Assembly: GCA_963728445.1 (NCBI GenBank)
Contig: CAVSJO010000006.1
Location: 744,001-808,000 of the forward strand
Source of the DNA: CAVSJO01 sp963728445
GTDB taxonomy: Bacteria > Gemmatimonadota > Gemmatimonadetes > Longimicrobiales > RSA9
Length of the DNA: 64,000 nucleotides
Reading direction: 5' to 3'
Made by a program: the position numbers and the translations under genes
Notes under the pieces: model-generated
What the model was told of the DNA's origin: nothing
The model's input: the letters and a program-made list of their open reading frames with translations, nothing else
Database searches by the model: none
Shown: in pieces, positions 16,851-27,889 of the stretch
Position numbering within the stretch: the stretch's first letter is position 1
Layout: each line of letters opens with the position of its first letter

Positions 16851-17141
16851 ATGGCAAGGCGGCATTATCTCGTGACCTACGACATTTCCGACGACAAGCG
16901 TCGCAACCGGGTGTTCAACACCTTGCACGGATATGGAAACCACGTGCAGTATTCGGTCTTCCTGTGCGAGCTGGACCGGCGCGACCTGGCTCGGCTGCGT
17001 AGCCGTCTGGCCAGCGAAGTCAACCATCACGAGGACCAGGTGCTCGTGCTGGATCTCGGCCATTCGATCCACCCGCTCGAGCAGATCGTTGAGTCGATCG
17101 GCCGCGCACTCGACGTGCGACCGCCGGCGCTGGTGGTCTGA
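16851..17141 (+). CDS. cas2: Cas2 adaptation protein
   Basis: The 96-residue protein starts MARRHYLVTYDISDDKRRNRV, with the N-terminal beta strand and Asp typical of Cas2, and continues GYGNHVQYSVFLCELDRRDL with the usual ferredoxin-like pattern. Cas2 dimers bridge two Cas1 dimers in the integration complex. It starts seven bases after cas4-cas1 and is followed by the leader and array. Confidence 0.94.
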   Translation: MARRHYLVTYDISDDKRRNRVFNTLHGYGNHVQYSVFLCELDRRDLARLRSRLASEVNHHEDQVLVLDLGHSIHPLEQIVESIGRALDVRPPALVV

Positions 17142-17329
17142 GATGACGGCTGCGCTCGCGCGAGTGGCGTAGTTGTTTGAAAATACGGGTATCTGCTCGA
17201 ACGTGGTGTGAGAAGATGACTTACGTCGCTTCCCCAAGCCGGCCTTCCGTTGCCTGCAGCGCCGATTTTCCACGGCACTCGATTTCGTGCCCGCAAGTCG
17301 GTGCTGTGGCGCAGGTTACGGCGGCCGGC
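17142..17329 (+). promoter_or_regulatory. CRISPR leader
   Basis: The 188 bases between cas2 and the first repeat contain the AT-richer stretch TTGTTTGAAAATACGGGTAT (about 17172-17191), as expected for a leader promoter and integration site. Position next to cas2, the degenerate repeat at the far end and the repeat 3' end ATTGAAGC all place the leader here. Confidence 0.65.
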
Positions 17330-20300
17330 ATCTCCGCGTCCTTCGGGGCGCGGCCTCATTGAAGCGGCATGGCTCGGCAGTCGCGCACCGCGCCGCGGCA
17401 TCTCCGCGTCCTTCGGGGCGCGGCCTCATTGAAGCTGACAGCCACGCGTCACCCCGTCGGTTACAATGCATCTCCGCGTCCTTCGGGGCGCGGCCTCATT
17501 GAAGCTCCGCGACCTTGCTCGATGCGTACTGCGCGAGCGCCGCATCTCCGCGTCCTTCGGGGCGCGGCCTCATTGAAGCTCGGTGATCGACTGCGGCGCG
17601 CTCCCCATCCCGCCGCGACATCTCCGCGTCCTTCGGGGCGCGGCCTCATTGAAGCGAGGCGGCCGGCTGGAGTACGCCGGGAGCGGCGAATCTCCGCGTC
17701 CTTCGGGGCGCGGCCTCATTGAAGCGACCGCGCGAGTACGTCAGCCAGGACGCGCGCTGCGGCGGATCTCCGCGTCCTTCGGGGCGCGGCCTCATTGAAG
17801 CGCACCCCACTGTATCACGGTCCGGTGCTCCGAACTGGCACATCTCCGCGTCCTTCGGGGCGCGGCCTCATTGAAGCATCCAGACAGCTTGCTGCGTGCG
17901 CAGGCTGCCGTGCAGCTATCTCCGCGTCCTTCGGGGCGCGGCCTCATTGAAGCGTGATGGAGGCCGGGTGACGGCCCGACGCTGATCGCGCATCTCCGCG
18001 TCCTTCGGGGCGCGGCCTCATTGAAGCCGGCGGAACAGCCGGGTCGTGCCGAGGACCTCGTCGCATCTCCGCGTCCTTCGGGGCGCGGCCTCATTGAAGC
18101 GCCTTGTCCCAGAACCGGCGCCTTGCGGCCCTTGTGCGATCTCCGCGTCCTTCGGGGCGCGGCCTCATTGAAGCTCCCACTGCGGTACGACGCGGGTTTG
18201 TCCGCGCGCCTATCTCCGCGTCCTTCGGGGCGCGGCCTCATTGAAGCAACGGGGCCATGACGCGCACGGGCAGTCCGATGGGACATCTCCGCGTCCTTCG
18301 GGGGCGCGGCCTCATTGAAGCCGGCCTGCTTTCTGGCGAAGGCGTGCCATGGCGAAGGGGATCTCCGCGTCCTTCGGGGCGCGGCCTCATTGAAGCCGAC
18401 ATGCGGCACCTCGCGTTCACCGGGGCCGGCGGTCATCTCCGCGTCCTTCGGGGCGCGGCCTCATTGAAGCGTTGAGGTCGTTTCTATTTACGAAAAAGCT
18501 GGGGGAGCCCATCTCCGCGTCCTTCGGGGCGCGGCCTCATTGAAGCATCGACTGCACGACCTTGCCACCGTCCTCATCGCCGGATCTCCGCGTCCTTCGG
18601 GGCGCGGCCTCATTGAAGCGCAGAGTCGTGGCATCGCTTGCAGAGTCCCGTGCCGCATATCTCCGCGTCCTTCGGGGCGCGGCCTCATTGAAGCTTCCAG
18701 CTGGACAGGTAGTGCCGGGCCGGCGAGCATGATCTCCGCGTCCTTCGGGGCGCGGCCTCATTGAAGCCCGCCGGTCCGCCGCCAGCAGGATCTCGCCCGT
18801 GGCAATCTCCGCGTCCTTCGGGGCGCGGCCTCATTGAAGCCTTCGATCCGAGCATCGTCGCTGCACGTCGACGCACGAATCTCCGCGTCCTTCGGGGCGC
18901 GGCCTCATTGAAGCTCCAGGATCAGCACCGACCACGCGGGCCGGACGGCCTCATCTCCGCGTCCTTCGGGGCGCGGCCTCATTGAAGCCGGCTCACCGTG
19001 GACCCGGCCCGTTCAGCCACCGGATCTCCGCGTCCTTCGGGGCGCGGCCTCATTGAAGCTACGGCACCGAGGAGGATGCTCACGAGCGATCTGGGCTAAT
19101 CTCCGCGTCCTTCGGGGCGCGGCCTCATTGAAGCGGAGAGCCTTCTGCGCCGCATCTTCGCCGCCTGAAATAATCTCCGCGTCCTTCGGGGCGCGGCCTC
19201 ATTGAAGCGAGGACTCCGGCGGGTCGGCGGCCGATCCCGGCTTCATCTCCGCGTCCTTCGGGGCGCGGCCTCATTGAAGCATGTGGGCGTTCACGGTGCT
19301 GGCCGTGCCGGTGCAGATCTCCGCGTCCTTCGGGGCGCGGCCTCATTGAAGCGTCCAGTTCCGCGACCCGTGCACGATGGGCGACGTGCATCTCCGCGTC
19401 CTTCGGGGCGCGGCCTCATTGAAGCAGGCACTCGTTCCCAGCCCGCGCGGCCAGCCAGCGTAGATCTCCGCGTCCTTCGGGGCGCGGCCTCATTGAAGCA
19501 AACTGAACGTGCGAACGATGCGGGAAGACACGACACACATCTCCGCGTCCTTCGGGGCGCGGCCTCATTGAAGCGGCCGGCAGTTCATGCGGATCGAGGA
19601 GGCCGACGACATCTCCGCGTCCTTCGGGGCGCGGCCTCATTGAAGCCATCCGAGCGAATGAGGAATCCGCCATGAAGGCCCAGATCTCCGCGTCCTTCGG
19701 GGCGCGGCCTCATTGAAGCCGGAGGAGGTTCGCGCGCCAGCTCATCGCGAAGCTGATCTCCGCGTCCTTCGGGGCGCGGCCTCATTGAAGCAACCGCCGG
19801 GTCGGCGACGCGAAGGAGGCGCTCGCCCATCTCCGCGTCCTTCGGGGCGCGGCCTCATTGAAGCGGCAACAAACAGGCCTCACAGGCGTGCGCGCGCACG
19901 ATCTCCGCGTCCTTCGGGGCGCGGCCTCATTGAAGCCCGAGCGCGTCGTGCAGGTCCGTGACCCGGTCGCGAAGATCTCCGCGTCCTTCGGGGCGCGGCC
20001 TCATTGAAGCCCTTCCACGTCCAGCAGGACCGGCCGGATTCGCACATCTCCGCGTCCTTCGGGGCGCGGCCTCATTGAAGCCGTTACGGATCGAGGCCCC
20101 CGATGAGTGAGCGCACATTATCTCCGCGTCCTTCGGGGCGCGGCCTCATTGAAGCGAGCGGATCATCTGGCGGCTCGTGCTCGACGCCCCCGCATCTCCG
20201 CGTCCTTCGGGGCGCGGCCTCATTGAAGCTTGAAGACCCGCTCGGGCGACCGGGTCCCGGATGACATATCTCCGCGTCCTTCGGGGCGCGGCCTCATTGA

Positions 20301-23300
20301 AGCTACTCGGCTTAACGTCAGCGGCGAACCGCGCCGCAAGGATCTCCGCGTCCTTCGGGGCGCGGCCTCATTGAAGCATGTCGCCCTGCGAGCCGACCTG
20401 CGTGCGGACGACTGTCGGATCTCCGCGTCCTTCGGGGCGCGGCCTCATTGAAGCAAGGAGTCCAGCGAGGCGGCGATCGGCGCCGACCTGTCATCTCCGC
20501 GTCCTTCGGGGCGCGGCCTCATTGAAGCGTCTGCCTGCGTCGTAGGCGTCAATCAAAGCGTCGATCATCTCCGCGTCCTTCGGGGCGCGGCCTCATTGAA
20601 GCTGATTAGGGTCTCCGGTGGTGCCGGTCGGAGCGTCCATCTCCGCGTCCTTCGGGGCGCGGCCTCATTGAAGCACGAACCGCTTGCGCCCGTACCTCGT
20701 CGCAAAGGATCATCTCCGCGTCCTTCGGGGCGCGGCCTCATTGAAGCGGATCGCCGGCGAGCTGGCAGGTAGACGACCAGGAACATCTCCGCGTCCTTCG
20801 GGGCGCGGCCTCATTGAAGCCGGCATACCCGATGCGGCGGCGGTCGACCAGCAGCCGGCATCTCCGCGTCCTTCGGGGCGCGGCCTCATTGAAGCACGTG
20901 GGCCATCCACCCGGACGCGGCCGCGAAGGCCATCTCCGCCTCCTTCGGGGCGCGGCCTCATTGAAGCAGATGACCATGCTCGAGTCCGAGGAAGCGCGCC
21001 ACTGCATCTCCGCCTCCTTCGGGGCGCGGCCTCATTGAAGCGAAACAGTGAGCGGAAGAGCCCGCCCATCTCGGGGTCATCTCCGCCTCCTTCGGGGCGC
21101 GGCCTCATTGAAGCAGGATGGCGAATGGACATCGCCCTCCGTGCCTGTGATCTCCGCGTCCTTCGGGGCGCGGCCTCATTGAAGCCCCGGATGCTGCTGT
21201 CCGGCATGGAGGCGCAGGTCGATCTCCGCGTCCTTCGGGGCGCGGCCTCATTGAAGCTGGACGCAGGGCGTGGCCGAGGCCGCGCTCGTCGTGATCTCCG
21301 CGTCCTTCGGGGCGCGGCCTCATTGAAGCGTATGCGTAGCCGAAGGCGTGGATGCAGGTGCTACTGATCTCCGCGTCCTTCGGGGCGCGGCCTCATTGAA
21401 GCAAGCGGTGCGCTTCCGTCCAGTCGATGCCGACATAGCAGATCTCCGCGTCCTTCGGGGCGCGGCCTCATTGAAGCTGCCATATCACGTCGGAGCGGAG
21501 CCACCATCCGTATCTCCGCGTCCTTCGGGGCGCGGCCTCATTGAAGCTGGTACCTGCTTTCCCGCAACCGGAGCGACTGCGGCGTGATCTCCGCGTCCTT
21601 CGGGGCGCGGCCTCATTGAAGCGAAACCTTCACTCTGCGTGCCGACTCCGAGCGCATCATCTCCGCGTCCTTCGGGGCGCGGCCTCATTGAAGCTCGCGC
21701 AGGCGCTCCTCGTGCGAGTCGATGCGTCTTTATCTCCGCGTCCTTCGGGGCGCGGCCTCATTGAAGCACGCGGTGGATGAAGGCGCGGGGCTTCGGGCTC
21801 GCCGAGATCTCCGCGTCCTTCGGGGCGCGGCCTCATTGAAGCACTACGTCGAGCTCACCGAGGCCGAGCTCGACACCGTCATCTCCGCGTCCTTCGGGGC
21901 GCGGCCTCATTGAAGCTGGCGACGATCTTGCACGATCAGAAGATGCCGATTCATCTCCGCGTCCTTCGGGGCGCGGCCTCATTGAAGCCAGCCGGCGCCC
22001 GATGATCCGTCAGCGGAGCGGAGCATCTCCGCGTCCTTCGGGGCGCGGCCTCATTGAAGCAGGCGCTCCTGATTCTTGCACTCGATGGCGAACGGGATCT
22101 CCGCGTCCTTCGGGGCGCGGCCTCATCGAAGCCGAGCGAACAGTACCAGCAGGACCACAACCGCGACAGATCTCCGCGTCCTTCGGGGCGCGGCCTCATT
22201 GAAGCTCGCCGCGCCCCTCGGAGAGCGCCTCGATTCGCGCGATCTCCGCGTCCTTCGGGGCGCGGCCTCATTGAAGCTTCGACGCGCTGAACTCATTCCG
22301 GCAGCAGTGCCCGCATCTCCGCGTCCTTCGGGGCGCGGCCTCATTGAAGCACGAACGCGGCCGAAGCGCGCACCGTCGATGCGCCGACATCTCCGCGTCC
22401 TTCGGGGCGCGGCCTCATTGAAGCCGACTATTTCGTCACCTCCTGGGGCTCGGGATACAGGATCTCCGCGTCCTTCGGGGCGCGGCCTCATTGAAGCGTC
22501 GAAATGCGTAATGCAGGGATTATGTTCAACCCATCTCCGCGTCCTTCGGGGCGCGGCCTCATTGAAGCGAGGAGGAAGAGCGCGCCCGCGCCGGCCGCGA
22601 CGGCCATCTCCGCGTCCTTCGGGGCGCGGCCTCATTGAAGCCAGTTGACCGGATACGGCGCGACGTCGGCCGCGTTCGACATCTCCGCGTCCTTCGGGGC
22701 GCGGCCTCATTGAAGCCCCGTCCCAGACGCGCGTGTAGATCGCGAGGGCCTTGATCTCCGCGTCCTTCGGGGCGCGGCCTCATTGAAGCATCCGCCATCA
22801 GATATGCTGTAGGGGCTGCGGCGCTGATCTCCGCGTCCTTCGGGGCGCGGCCTCATTGAAGCAAACCGTGAGGCGTCGAGGCGCAAGAGACTTGGCAGAT
22901 CTCCGCGTCCTTCGGGGCGCGGCCTCATTGAAGCTAGAGCGCCCAGCACCGATCGCCCGTGCCCTTGCAGATCTCCGCGTCCTTCGGGGCGCGGCCTCAT
23001 TGAAGCGTGCGGTCCACGCGCCGGCCCTCGAGGGGGTTCACCATCTCCGCGTCCTTCGGGGCGCGGCCTCATTGAAGCCAGTCGGTCGAGCCCTTGTTCC
23101 CGGATCGCCACCACCTGATCTCCGCGTCCTTCGGGGCGCGGCCTCATTGAAGCCCGCGCACCCAGCTCTCCGGCGCGGCGTAGAACGCGAGATCTCCGCG
23201 TCCTTCGGGGCGCGGCCTCATTGAAGCCAGGAGAAGGTCCGCATTGACGGGATGCCGGGGACATCTCCGCGTCCTTCGGGGCGCGGCCTCATTGAAGCGT

Positions 23301-24824
23301 CGGGAACACGTCGAACCAGTAGCTGACGATCCCATCTCCGCGTCCTTCGGGGCGCGGCCTCATTGAAGCCTCGATCACTTCGCCGTATCGCCCGCGCAGG
23401 TTGGCCGATCTCCGCGTCCTTCGGGGCGCGGCCTCATTGAAGCGATCCGTCGACCCACGCGATCGCACAGACGGCGGTCATCTCCGCGTCCTTCGGGGCG
23501 CGGCCTCATTGAAGCTGGTTGCCGTCCGGCCAGTGGACCTTGCTCTTGCCCATCTCCGCGTCCTTCGGGGCGCGGCCTCATTGAAGCGTCCACCGCACGG
23601 CTCCACGAGAGCCGGTCCGCCTCCATCTCCGCGTCCTTCGGGGCGCGGCCTCATTGAAGCACGAACGTCTCGTCCGTCAGCCGCCCCTCCTTCGCCATCT
23701 CCGCGTCCTTCGGGGCGCGGCCTCATTGAAGCCAGCTGGTGCTGGTGCCCTGCTCGTGGGTGTCCGTCGCAATCTCCGCGTCCTTCGGGGCGCGGCCTCA
23801 TTGAAGCGCGGTGCAGGCCCGCAACCGGAAGCGTCTCAACGTATCTCCGCGTCCTTCGGGGCGCGGCCTCATTGAAGCCGGATCCGGAGTCGCGCGATGT
23901 GCTTCACGCCGACCTCATCTCCGCGTCCTTCGGGGCGCGGCCTCATTGAAGCCTCGATACGGTCGCGCGCCTCCTGATACCGCGTCGTGATCTCCGCGTC
24001 CTTCGGGGCGCGGCCTCATTGAAGCCGCCCATGCGACATCAGCCTCGGCATCGACCGCGTGTGGGACATCTCCGCGTCCTTCGGGGCGCGGCCTCATTGA
24101 AGCGACGGCAAAGTCGACGCCTGGAGCGCCGGCGAGTACGATCTCCGCGTCCTTCGGGGCGCGGCCTCATTGAAGCCTGGCCTCCGGGCCCATGGCCGCG
24201 ACCTTCGAGCGCATCTCCGCGTCCTTCGGGGCGCGGCCTCATTGAAGCCGGTGGATCCACGCGAACTCATCGGGCACCACCAGATCTCCGCGTCCTTCGG
24301 GGCGCGGCCTCATTGAAGCATGCTCACGGCGCCCTCGCGCAGCTCCCGTTCGGTCTATCTCCGCGTCCTTCGGGGCGCGGCCTCATTGAAGCGCCTCCCG
24401 CTCGCGCCTCTCCGCAGCGAGCACGTCATCTCCGCGTCCTTCGGGGCGCGGCCTCATTGAAGCGCGAGCGTGGCGCAGGCGAAGGGCGTCATCGGCCCGC
24501 AATCTCCGCGTCCTTCGGGGCGCGGCCTCATTGAAGCCCTTCCTTGGCGCCTGCGTTCCGGGCGGGCGGTCCCGGATCTCCGCGTCCTTCGGGGCGCGGC
24601 CTCATTGAAGCGTCTCGAGCCGCTGCACCGCCGCCGCCTGGGCGATCTCCGCGTCCTTCGGGGCGCGGCCTCATTGAAGCTCGTGCCGGTAGATCGGCAT
24701 GGCCCGCGTGAAGTGATCTCCGCGTCCTTCGGGGCGCGGCCTCATTGAAGCCGCGCCGTCGTCTCCACCCCGCCGTAGCGCTCCACGAATCTCCGCGTCC
24801 TTCGGGGCGCGGCCCCATTGAAGC
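17330..24824 (+). CRISPR. Type I-G CRISPR array, 103 repeats and 102 spacers
   Basis: A 36-bp repeat starts ATCTCCGCGTCC, continues TTCGGGGCGCGG and ends CCTCATTGAAGC. I counted 103 copies by hand, with spacers of about 33-42 bp. Positions 5-12 and 17-24 form an eight-pair stem (one G-U) closed by a C(UUCG)G tetraloop, and the last eight bases ATTGAAGC resemble a standard type I 5' handle, supporting plus-strand orientation. Variants: repeat at 18285 has one extra G (37 bp); repeats at 20932, 21006 and 21079 share G9 to C; the repeat at 22097 has T31 to C; the final one at 24789 has T27 to C. Apparent proteins across this region (LRVLRGAASLK, SPRPSGRGLIEA, FNEAAPRRTRR) are translated repeats. 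Confidence 0.98.
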
Positions 24825-25001
24825 ATGACGACGCCGACCATTGGGGCTCCAACGGCGGACAGATCGACTCCGGCGATGCAGCCGGGAACGGCCGCATTGC
24901 GCCCGCTCACCTCCAACCCGACGCTAGACCGCAGAGACTTCCGCGCGCCCTTTCCCGCTGTAAGTGTAGAGATCTAAAGTTCAGACGGCGAAAGGGGCCC
25001 G

Positions 25002-25470
25002 ATGAATCCGTTCAGGACGCGCGGCATCGTGAGCGGCAGATACTTCGCCGATCGCGCGGCAGAGGTGCGGCGCATCGCGCAGACGCTGCGGGAGCCGGGG
25101 GGCAAGCTGCTGGTCTACGGCCCGCGCCGGATGGGCAAGACGTCGGCGATCCTGGCGGCCGTGCGGCGACTCGAGCGGAGCGGAGAAACGGTGCTGGTGG
25201 CCGATCTCTCGACGGCGAGCTCGTCGAGCGACGCCGCGAACCGGCTGTTGTCGGCTGCGGCGCGGGCTCACGACCGGCGAGACGATCGCCCGGTTCGCGC
25301 TGTCGAGCACGGGCAGCGCGACGAACGCCGCGCGCGGGCTGATCGAGCGCGGGCTGCTCGTGCGGAAGGAGGAATCGCCGGGGTACGCGTTCGACAGCCC
25401 GTACTTCCGAGGCTGGGTCGCGGTGCACGCACTGCCGGACGCGGGGGTGATCGCCGACCCGTTCGGTTGA
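25002..25470 (+). pseudogene. Remnant of a P-loop ATPase (archaeal-type AAA family) with internal deletion
   Basis: The first about 90 codons read as the start of an ATPase: SGRYFADRAAEVRRIAQTLR, then LLVYGPRRMGKTSAIL (Walker A), VLVADLSTASSSSDAANRLL. The frame then breaks at about 25265, and another frame gives the end of such a protein: GLTTGETIARFALSSTGSAT, NAARGLIERGLLVRKEE, YAFDSPYFRGWVAVHALP, stopping at 25470. The central ATPase and most of the C-terminal domain (roughly 200 residues by family expectation) are missing. The gene is dead. It lies 177 bases beyond the array; that spacer shows nothing else. Confidence 0.75.
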
Positions 25471-25484
25471 GCCCTGGCGGCCGG

Positions 25485-27782
25485 CTACGTCCCCGGTGAC
25501 TCCCGGGCCGCGCGCGTCAGGATGCGCCGTGCGGCTGCGACGCGGGGCTGGAGCTCACGGTCGGCGTCGCCCCACAGGTCGACGACGGCGGACGCGTGCT
25601 TCGCCGCCTGCGCCGTGTTGCCGGCCTGCTCGTAGAGGGCGGCCAGGCGGTCGTGGGTCGGGACCAGGATCGTCGGATCGAAGACGACGCGGGGCGGATT
25701 GGACGCGCCGCGATACGCCCACGGCGTCGTCAGGTACCGCTCGTAGGCGGCGATGGCCGAATCCCGCTGTCCGAGAGCGTCGTAGATCCTGCCGAGCAGG
25801 GCGTCAACGGGTGCAGTCCAGACGGTGGCCTGGCGGGCCTGCCGTAGAGCCGCGACCGCCGCCTCCCCCTTTCCCTGCCGCAGCGCCAGGAATCCGTCGG
25901 CCGCTCCGAGGATCCATGCCTCGGTCCAGCGAGCGGGTTCCGGCACCTGCGTCTCGTAGATCTCGCGGGCGCGCCGGGACGTACCGGCGTCGCCGGCCAT
26001 GGCCGTGATCAGCGCGATTCGTGCGAGTCCCGGCCCCTGCAATTCGTCCTCGCCCGCCGCCGCGCTGTCGAGCTGAACGCGCAGCCACGGAAGCCCGGCC
26101 GTGTCGCCGAGGGCGACCAGCCGGTCGACCGCGTCGTTCCAGTGGCGGAGCCATGCCGCACCGGGTTCCTGCGCACGTGCCAGGTGGTCGGCGGCCTCGG
26201 TCCAGCGGCCGTGCACCCGGTCGGCGGTCGTCTGCGCCAGCGCCGGGCCGGGGGGCAGGGCGTGCACCGAGTCCCACTGTTCCCGTGCGGCGTACGTCAT
26301 CGTAAGGAGTTGCACCACGGGCTGACTGTTCGGCAGCTGGGCCCTGGCGCGACGTACGGCATCGGCGGCCGCGTCGACGCGGCCGGCGTCGAGCAGCGGC
26401 ACCACCAGGTCCCAGTGGGCCACCCAGTTGTCCGGAAGCAGTTCGATGCCCCGCCTTGCCGTCTTCGCTGCCTCGTCCCAGTCGCCCGCGTTCCAGTACG
26501 CGTCGCTGAGCCCGATCCAGACCTTTCCGTTCAGGCTGTCACGCACAACGGCTTCGCGGCCCTCCTCGATGGCGGCCATGTGATCGCCCACCGTCGAGGC
26601 CCGCAGGGCACGGATGTAGATGAGGCGACTTTCATCCAGCCGCTCCCGGTGCACGAGGGCGCGGTCGATGTCCTCGAGCGCCGCGGCGATGTCGCCGTTG
26701 TTGTAGCGGTAGATCGAGAGGTTGGCCCAGGCCCACGAGAACGCCGTATCGAGCTGCAGCGCCTCCTCGGCGAGGCGGATCGCCCGCGGCCGGTTGCCGG
26801 CGGCCTCTTCCCGCATCGACTCGACGGCGAGTCGGAGCGCCGCCAGGGAAGGCGTCGTCACCTGGGTGAGCGGCGCGGAAGCGCGGATCGTCTTCAACGA
26901 CTCGCCGATCCCCTCCCGCAGGTCGTGGGAGAGCGCGCCGATCGCCTCCACGATCTGCGTCGAGTCGTGCGCAGTCTCGCGGAACGTCGCGAGGGTGGCT
27001 CCGGAGTCGGCCGTGACCACGCTGGACGTCAGGATGTAGCCTCCGCCCGCGCGGCCCACGTCGCCCCGGATGATCGCCTTCAGGCCCATGCGCTGCGCGA
27101 CCTCCCGGGCCGTCGCCGCATCCAGGCGCGAATCGGCCGGCCGCATCATGCGTCCCAGCGTCTCCTGGATCCGCGTGCGGTCCGCGACGGTGACGAAGGT
27201 GGATTGCTCGAGGTCGGCGCGAAGGCCTTCCGTCACGACGGCGGCCAGGGACGAGTCACCGCTCAGCGCCACGAACTCGGACATGACGAGGGGCGTGCGC
27301 TCGTCCAGCGAGCCGCTGGAGACCAGCGTCGCCGCAGGACCGATCCCGAAGCTGCGCATGGCCAGGAACCCGGTCGCGCCCAGGCCGAGCAGCGCGAAGG
27401 CCAGGACTCCGGCGGTGATCGCCTTCGGCCACGTCAGCAGCCGGCGTGAGGGCTCGGGCCGCGGACCGCCGTCCGGCGGCCCCGACCCGCGATCGGCCGC
27501 CGTCGCCAGCGGTTCCGGCGGACGCTCCGGCGGCCGCTCAAGCGGTAGACCTTCCTGGACGAAAGCCGTCGCCAGGACGACGGGAAGACCGATGATGAAG
27601 AGGACGATCGAGAACGGCGGGACCCAGTCCGGGAGTCCGAGCCCCTGCGTCAAGTCGAGGATGACCTGGTAACCGACCCACGAACCGACGACGTAGAGCC
27701 CCAGCACCTGCCAGAGGGAGCGGCGGTGGGCCTCGTGAACCAGACGTCGGATTCGGTCGCGGAAGGTGGGAGGACTCGCCAT
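25485..27782 (-). CDS. Membrane protein with TolB/FlgO-like domain and TPR repeats
   Basis: The 765-residue protein starts MASPPTFRDRIRRLVHEAH. Two or three membrane helices follow (about 20-75 and 125-150), then a TolB/FlgO-like domain (about 165-300: LVMSEFVALSGDSSLAAVVTEGLR, VAQRMGLKAIIRGDVGRAGG) and a long helical TPR region (AAALEDIDRAL, WANLSIYRYNNGD, AYERYLTTPW). This layout is common in Gemmatimonadota and Acidobacteriota, often fused to kinases or regulators; here no enzymatic domain is visible. It may act as a protein-interaction scaffold at the membrane. The start at 27782 is chosen over the long open frame upstream, which crosses tspO in a wrong frame. Confidence 0.7.
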   Translation of the reverse strand: MASPPTFRDRIRRLVHEAHRRSLWQVLGLYVVGSWVGYQVILDLTQGLGLPDWVPPFSIVLFIIGLPVVLATAFVQEGLPLERPPERPPEPLATAADRGSGPPDGGPRPEPSRRLLTWPKAITAGVLAFALLGLGATGFLAMRSFGIGPAATLVSSGSLDERTPLVMSEFVALSGDSSLAAVVTEGLRADLEQSTFVTVADRTRIQETLGRMMRPADSRLDAATAREVAQRMGLKAIIRGDVGRAGGGYILTSSVVTADSGATLATFRETAHDSTQIVEAIGALSHDLREGIGESLKTIRASAPLTQVTTPSLAALRLAVESMREEAAGNRPRAIRLAEEALQLDTAFSWAWANLSIYRYNNGDIAAALEDIDRALVHRERLDESRLIYIRALRASTVGDHMAAIEEGREAVVRDSLNGKVWIGLSDAYWNAGDWDEAAKTARRGIELLPDNWVAHWDLVVPLLDAGRVDAAADAVRRARAQLPNSQPVVQLLTMTYAAREQWDSVHALPPGPALAQTTADRVHGRWTEAADHLARAQEPGAAWLRHWNDAVDRLVALGDTAGLPWLRVQLDSAAAGEDELQGPGLARIALITAMAGDAGTSRRAREIYETQVPEPARWTEAWILGAADGFLALRQGKGEAAVAALRQARQATVWTAPVDALLGRIYDALGQRDSAIAAYERYLTTPWAYRGASNPPRVVFDPTILVPTHDRLAALYEQAGNTAQAAKHASAVVDLWGDADRELQPRVAAARRILTRAARESPGT

Positions 27783-27889
27783 GGCCGCCAGGCAGGGGGA
27801 AGGCTCGCCGATCGGGTCGGCTCTTCCGATCATACACCTGCCGCCCTGCCGATTCCAGCTCTCGTGGGTCCGGGCGGGTCTTCGGGAGG

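Noticed and set aside
19125..19391. Minus-strand frames with MRPRPEGRGD or FNEAAPRRTRR repeats
   Set aside because: Translated CRISPR repeats on the opposite strand.
22076..22648. Plus-strand open frames such as this 190-codon one across the array, with repeated LRVLRGAASLK and SPRPSGRGLIEA
   Set aside because: These are translations of the CRISPR repeat in different frames; they look like repeat proteins only because repeat plus spacer is often a multiple of three.
24818..25342. 174-codon frame starting in the last CRISPR repeat
   Set aside because: It starts in the repeat and reads through the ATPase remnant in a wrong frame.
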